DNA of 7,804 bases. Source: Ruminococcaceae bacterium UBA2656. GTDB lineage: Bacteria; Bacillota; Clostridia; Oscillospirales; Acutalibacteraceae. Numbering within the stretch: the stretch's first letter is position 1; each line of letters opens with the position of its first letter. Location: contig DENA01000018.1 in assembly GCA_002359465.1 (NCBI GenBank), forward strand, positions 1-7,804, given 5' to 3'. Below, one piece after another: positions 6,366 through 7,804 of this stretch. The notes below the pieces were generated by a model. That model did not search any database, had not been told where the DNA came from, and was given only the letters and a program-made list of their open reading frames with translations. The position numbers and the translations under genes were made by a program.

Positions 6366-6623
6366 ATGAAATCATTTGAATACGTAATTCGCGATGAAAT
6401 TGGCATTCATGCAAGACCTGCAGGTCAGATTGTAAAAGAGGCGAAAAAATATCAGTCTATAATAACGATCCGATGTAATGGCAAAGAAGCGGGAGCGACA
6501 AAACTGATGGCCCTGCTCGGGCTTGCTGTCAAAAATGGAATGAAGGTTAAGGTTAGTGCTGAAGGCGAAGATGAAGATATCGCCGCCGCAGGACTGCAGA
6601 AATTCTTTGAGCAGAATGTTTAG
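6366..6623 (+). CDS. HPr-family phosphocarrier protein lacking Ser46
   Basis: This is an 85-residue phosphocarrier that moves phosphate from enzyme I to PTS IIA proteins. GIHARPAGQ puts the active histidine at His15 and Arg at 17, exactly as in B. subtilis HPr, and the fold-length match is gap-free through position 48. At position 46, where HPr kinase/phosphorylase normally phosphorylates Ser, there is Lys (Thr45-Lys46-Leu47-Met48). This carrier should therefore escape Ser46-based control and not act as the usual CcpA co-repressor. I recall similar ATKLMAL-type HPr proteins in Clostridia, so this may be a lineage trait. The frame extends to an ATG at 6339 that has no ribosome site. ATG6366 gives the normal HPr length, although its AAGGAG is 15 bases away, which is long. 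It is probably a dedicated phosphate donor for the PTS encoded just before it. Confidence 0.9.
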   Translation: MKSFEYVIRDEIGIHARPAGQIVKEAKKYQSIITIRCNGKEAGATKLMALLGLAVKNGMKVKVSAEGEDEDIAAAGLQKFFEQNV

Positions 6624-6682
6624 AAATTATTTGTAAAACAGCAATAGCAATACATGAGAATTCATTAAATCCCCCACAAACC

Positions 6683-6718
6683 AGTCGGAAATTGAAAAAG
6701 TGTTTTGTCATTCCGGCT
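6683..6718 (+). other. Possible stem-loop before the epimerase gene
   Basis: AGTCGGAA (6683-6690) and TTCCGGCT (6711-6718) can pair over eight positions with one G-U pair, closing a 20-base loop. There is no T-run after it. It ends about ten bases before the ribosome binding site of the epimerase gene and may affect mRNA processing or translation. The evidence is weak. Confidence 0.3.
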
Positions 6719-6742
6719 CTAGAAAAAAGGAAGGGCGTAAAA

Positions 6743-7414
6743 ATGGAAAAAAAGATTGCACCCTCTATGATGTGTGTTGATCTGATGAATGTAGAACGTG
6801 ACGTACATATATTGGAAGAAGCTGGCGTGGATTATTTGCATGTTGACGTGATGGACAACCATTTCGTTCCTAATATCACGCTAAGCTTGGATTTTATTAA
6901 ATCCTTGAAGAAAATTACTGATATTCCGCTTGATATTCATCTAATGATTGAAAAACCAGGAATTTGCCTTAATCGATTTGATTTCTGCGGAAAAGATGAT
7001 GTCATCTGCGTTCATTATGAGTCAGAGGTACACATTCAAAGAACACTGAGTACAATTCGGTCTCTCGGTGTGCAATCGAGCATTGCATTGAATCCGGGGA
7101 CACCTGTTTGTATGTTGGAAGATTTGCTTGATGATATCGACATAGTCTTAATCATGACGGTTAATCCGGGTTATGCTGGGCAAAAACTTGTTCGTTCGAC
7201 GTTAAACAAAATCAAAAAGGCGAAAGAAATGTTATCCGCAAGACATTTCAACCGTGTAAGAATTGAAGTTGATGGCAACGTAAGTTTTGAGAATGCAGCA
7301 GTAATGCGGAAATTGGGAGCCGACATTTATGTAGGAGGAACTTCCAGTATTTTTGAAAAAGGATCTTCAATTAAAACCAATACTGAACGACTTCGAAGCA
7401 TCATTCAAAGTTAG
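6743..7414 (+). CDS. Ribulose-phosphate 3-epimerase family protein, AlsE-like
   Basis: This 223-residue TIM-barrel enzyme belongs to the metal-dependent family that epimerises ketose phosphates at C3. Metal and catalytic residues are in place: His33 and Asp35 (LHVDVMD), Asp38, His66 (DIHLM) and Asp177 (EVDG). Features recalled from E. coli AlsE (D-allulose-6-phosphate 3-epimerase) outnumber those of Rpe: PSMMCVDL near the N-terminus, PNITLSLDF, IMTVNPGYAGQ rather than SVNPGFGGQ, EVDGN rather than VDGG, and VGGTSSIF. Asn39 replaces the usual Gly in the MDGHF motif. A hexulose 6-phosphate or similar substrate is therefore more likely than ribulose 5-phosphate. ATG6743 is chosen because AAGGAAGGG precedes it and the family starts right at this point; the longer frame uses a TTG without a site. 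It is the last gene of the run. Confidence 0.88.
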   Translation: MEKKIAPSMMCVDLMNVERDVHILEEAGVDYLHVDVMDNHFVPNITLSLDFIKSLKKITDIPLDIHLMIEKPGICLNRFDFCGKDDVICVHYESEVHIQRTLSTIRSLGVQSSIALNPGTPVCMLEDLLDDIDIVLIMTVNPGYAGQKLVRSTLNKIKKAKEMLSARHFNRVRIEVDGNVSFENAAVMRKLGADIYVGGTSSIFEKGSSIKTNTERLRSIIQS

Positions 7415-7463
7415 AATTCACACGGAGATTATTTTTGCGAAAAAAATAGCTGCATTTTATTTC

Positions 7464-7493
7464 GGAGTGCAAATGAGAAATCATTTGTGCTCC
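7464..7493 (+). terminator. Stem-loop with GAAA tetraloop after the operon
   Basis: GGAGTGCAAATGA (7464-7476) and TCATTTGTGCTCC (7481-7493) pair over 13 positions, including two G-U pairs, and are capped by a GAAA tetraloop. The tail is only TTTCTACT, so it may be a modest terminator for the sugar operon. It also lies in the leader of the relaxase gene, and its last four bases can pair instead with the relaxase ribosome binding site. Confidence 0.55.
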
Positions 7494-7507
7494 TTTCTAC
7501 TAAGGAG
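7490..7507 (+). promoter_or_regulatory. Anti-Shine-Dalgarno hairpin hiding the relaxase ribosome site
   Basis: CTCCTT (7490-7495) is the exact complement of AAGGAG (7502-7507), separated by six bases. The second arm is the core of the relaxase ribosome binding site. The first arm shares CTCC with the 3' arm of the upstream stem-loop (7464-7493), so the two structures exclude one another. Whether this is used as a switch is inference. Confidence 0.4.
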
Positions 7508-7515
7508 GGATTATT

Positions 7516-7804
7516 TTGCCCGGAGCAAGAATCGTCTTAAATTCCCGCTACTTTCATATTGCCCGTGCCGGCGAGAAAGCGGACGGAAAACATGTCATGA
7601 CAAAGGATGCCGCTATGGGTCTTGTCAATTACGTCGGGACGCGGGAAAGTGTGGAACTGAATGTAAATCAGACTTCCATGAACGGCGAAGAAATTACCGC
7701 CTTAAACCTTGACCCGCTGAAGCTCAGTGCCGAGGTTGCCGCGCGGCCCGCCACCAGCAAACAGATGAAAACCATTGCAGATCTCTTGTGGGAAATACCG
7801 GAAG
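7516..7804 (+). CDS. MobP/MobL-type conjugative relaxase, N-terminal part
   Basis: This is the first 96 residues of a protein cut by the window edge. It opens ARIVLNSRYFH, followed by HVMTKDAAMGLVNYVGTRESVEL (27-49, core NYVGTRESVE) and a later ATSKQMKTIADLLWEIPE stretch. This pattern (basic first strand, YxGTRE/YxATRE, then ATxKQ...LL..P) is what I recall for MobP3/MobL-like relaxases of Firmicutes mobile elements. These nick the transfer origin and lead the DNA strand during conjugation; the catalytic region lies partly beyond the edge. The start is TTG, seven bases after AGGAGG. No ATG fits upstream, and the first strand motif follows at once. The DNA here is clearly richer in G and C than the sugar operon, in keeping with a different origin for backbone and cargo. 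Confidence 0.75.
   Translation, partial: MPGARIVLNSRYFHIARAGEKADGKHVMTKDAAMGLVNYVGTRESVELNVNQTSMNGEEITALNLDPLKLSAEVAARPATSKQMKTIADLLWEIPE

Noticed and set aside
6743..7414. Assignment as housekeeping ribulose-phosphate 3-epimerase
   Set aside because: The family is right, but several motifs (PSMMCVDL, NPGYAGQ, EVDGN) fit the allulose-6-phosphate type better, and the gene lies in a sugar-specific operon.
7353..7712. Open plus-strand frame of about 119 codons spanning the operon end and the relaxase start
   Set aside because: It runs through the end of the epimerase gene, both hairpins and the relaxase start in another frame. It has no ribosome site and its translation is rich in Arg/Cys of the kind seen in off-frame reads of GC-rich genes. 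The relaxase frame from TTG7516 has a strong ribosome site and a recognisable family pattern.

Overview
The window looks like part of an integrative and conjugative (or mobilizable) element from a Gram-positive, low-GC anaerobe of the Clostridia, probably a gut Oscillospiraceae/Lachnospiraceae-type organism. The evidence is strong AGGAGG-type ribosome binding sites, GTG/TTG starts, a consensus sigma-A promoter, a clostridial-style HPr, and the start of a MobP/MobL-type relaxase at the right edge. This assignment rests on protein signatures recalled from memory, not on a database search.

Layout. Positions 1-60 may hold the tail of an upstream gene. A small ribbon-helix-helix-like protein follows (45-512), then about 350 bp without a convincing gene, which contains a minus-strand terminator. 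Next comes a self-contained sugar uptake and catabolism locus. It has a GntR/HutC-type regulator on the minus strand (866-1609), a divergent promoter region of about 217 bp, and an eight-gene plus-strand run: SIS-domain sugar-phosphate enzyme, mannose-family PTS IIC, IID, IIB and IIA, DeoC-like aldolase, HPr and an AlsE/Rpe-like 3-epimerase (1827-7414). A stem-loop and a strong ribosome binding site then lead into the relaxase (7516 to the edge), whose base composition is visibly more GC-rich.

How it works (inference). IIC and IID form the membrane channel. IIA and IIB pass phosphate from HPr (one copy is supplied by the locus itself) to the incoming sugar. The phosphorylated sugar would be processed by the SIS enzyme, the epimerase and the aldolase. 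The UTRA domain of the regulator would sense a phosphorylated intermediate and control both divergent promoters. I do not know a pathway with exactly this set (mannose-type PTS, SIS, DeoC, AlsE-like epimerase and a private HPr), so the substrate is open.

The points most worth a second look are: the catabolic cassette apparently carried as cargo next to relaxase genes; the unassigned three-enzyme pathway; an HPr with Lys at the usual regulatory Ser46 position; two 16-bp near-identical repeats, one at each divergent promoter; and two mutually exclusive hairpins in front of the relaxase, one of which would hide its ribosome binding site.
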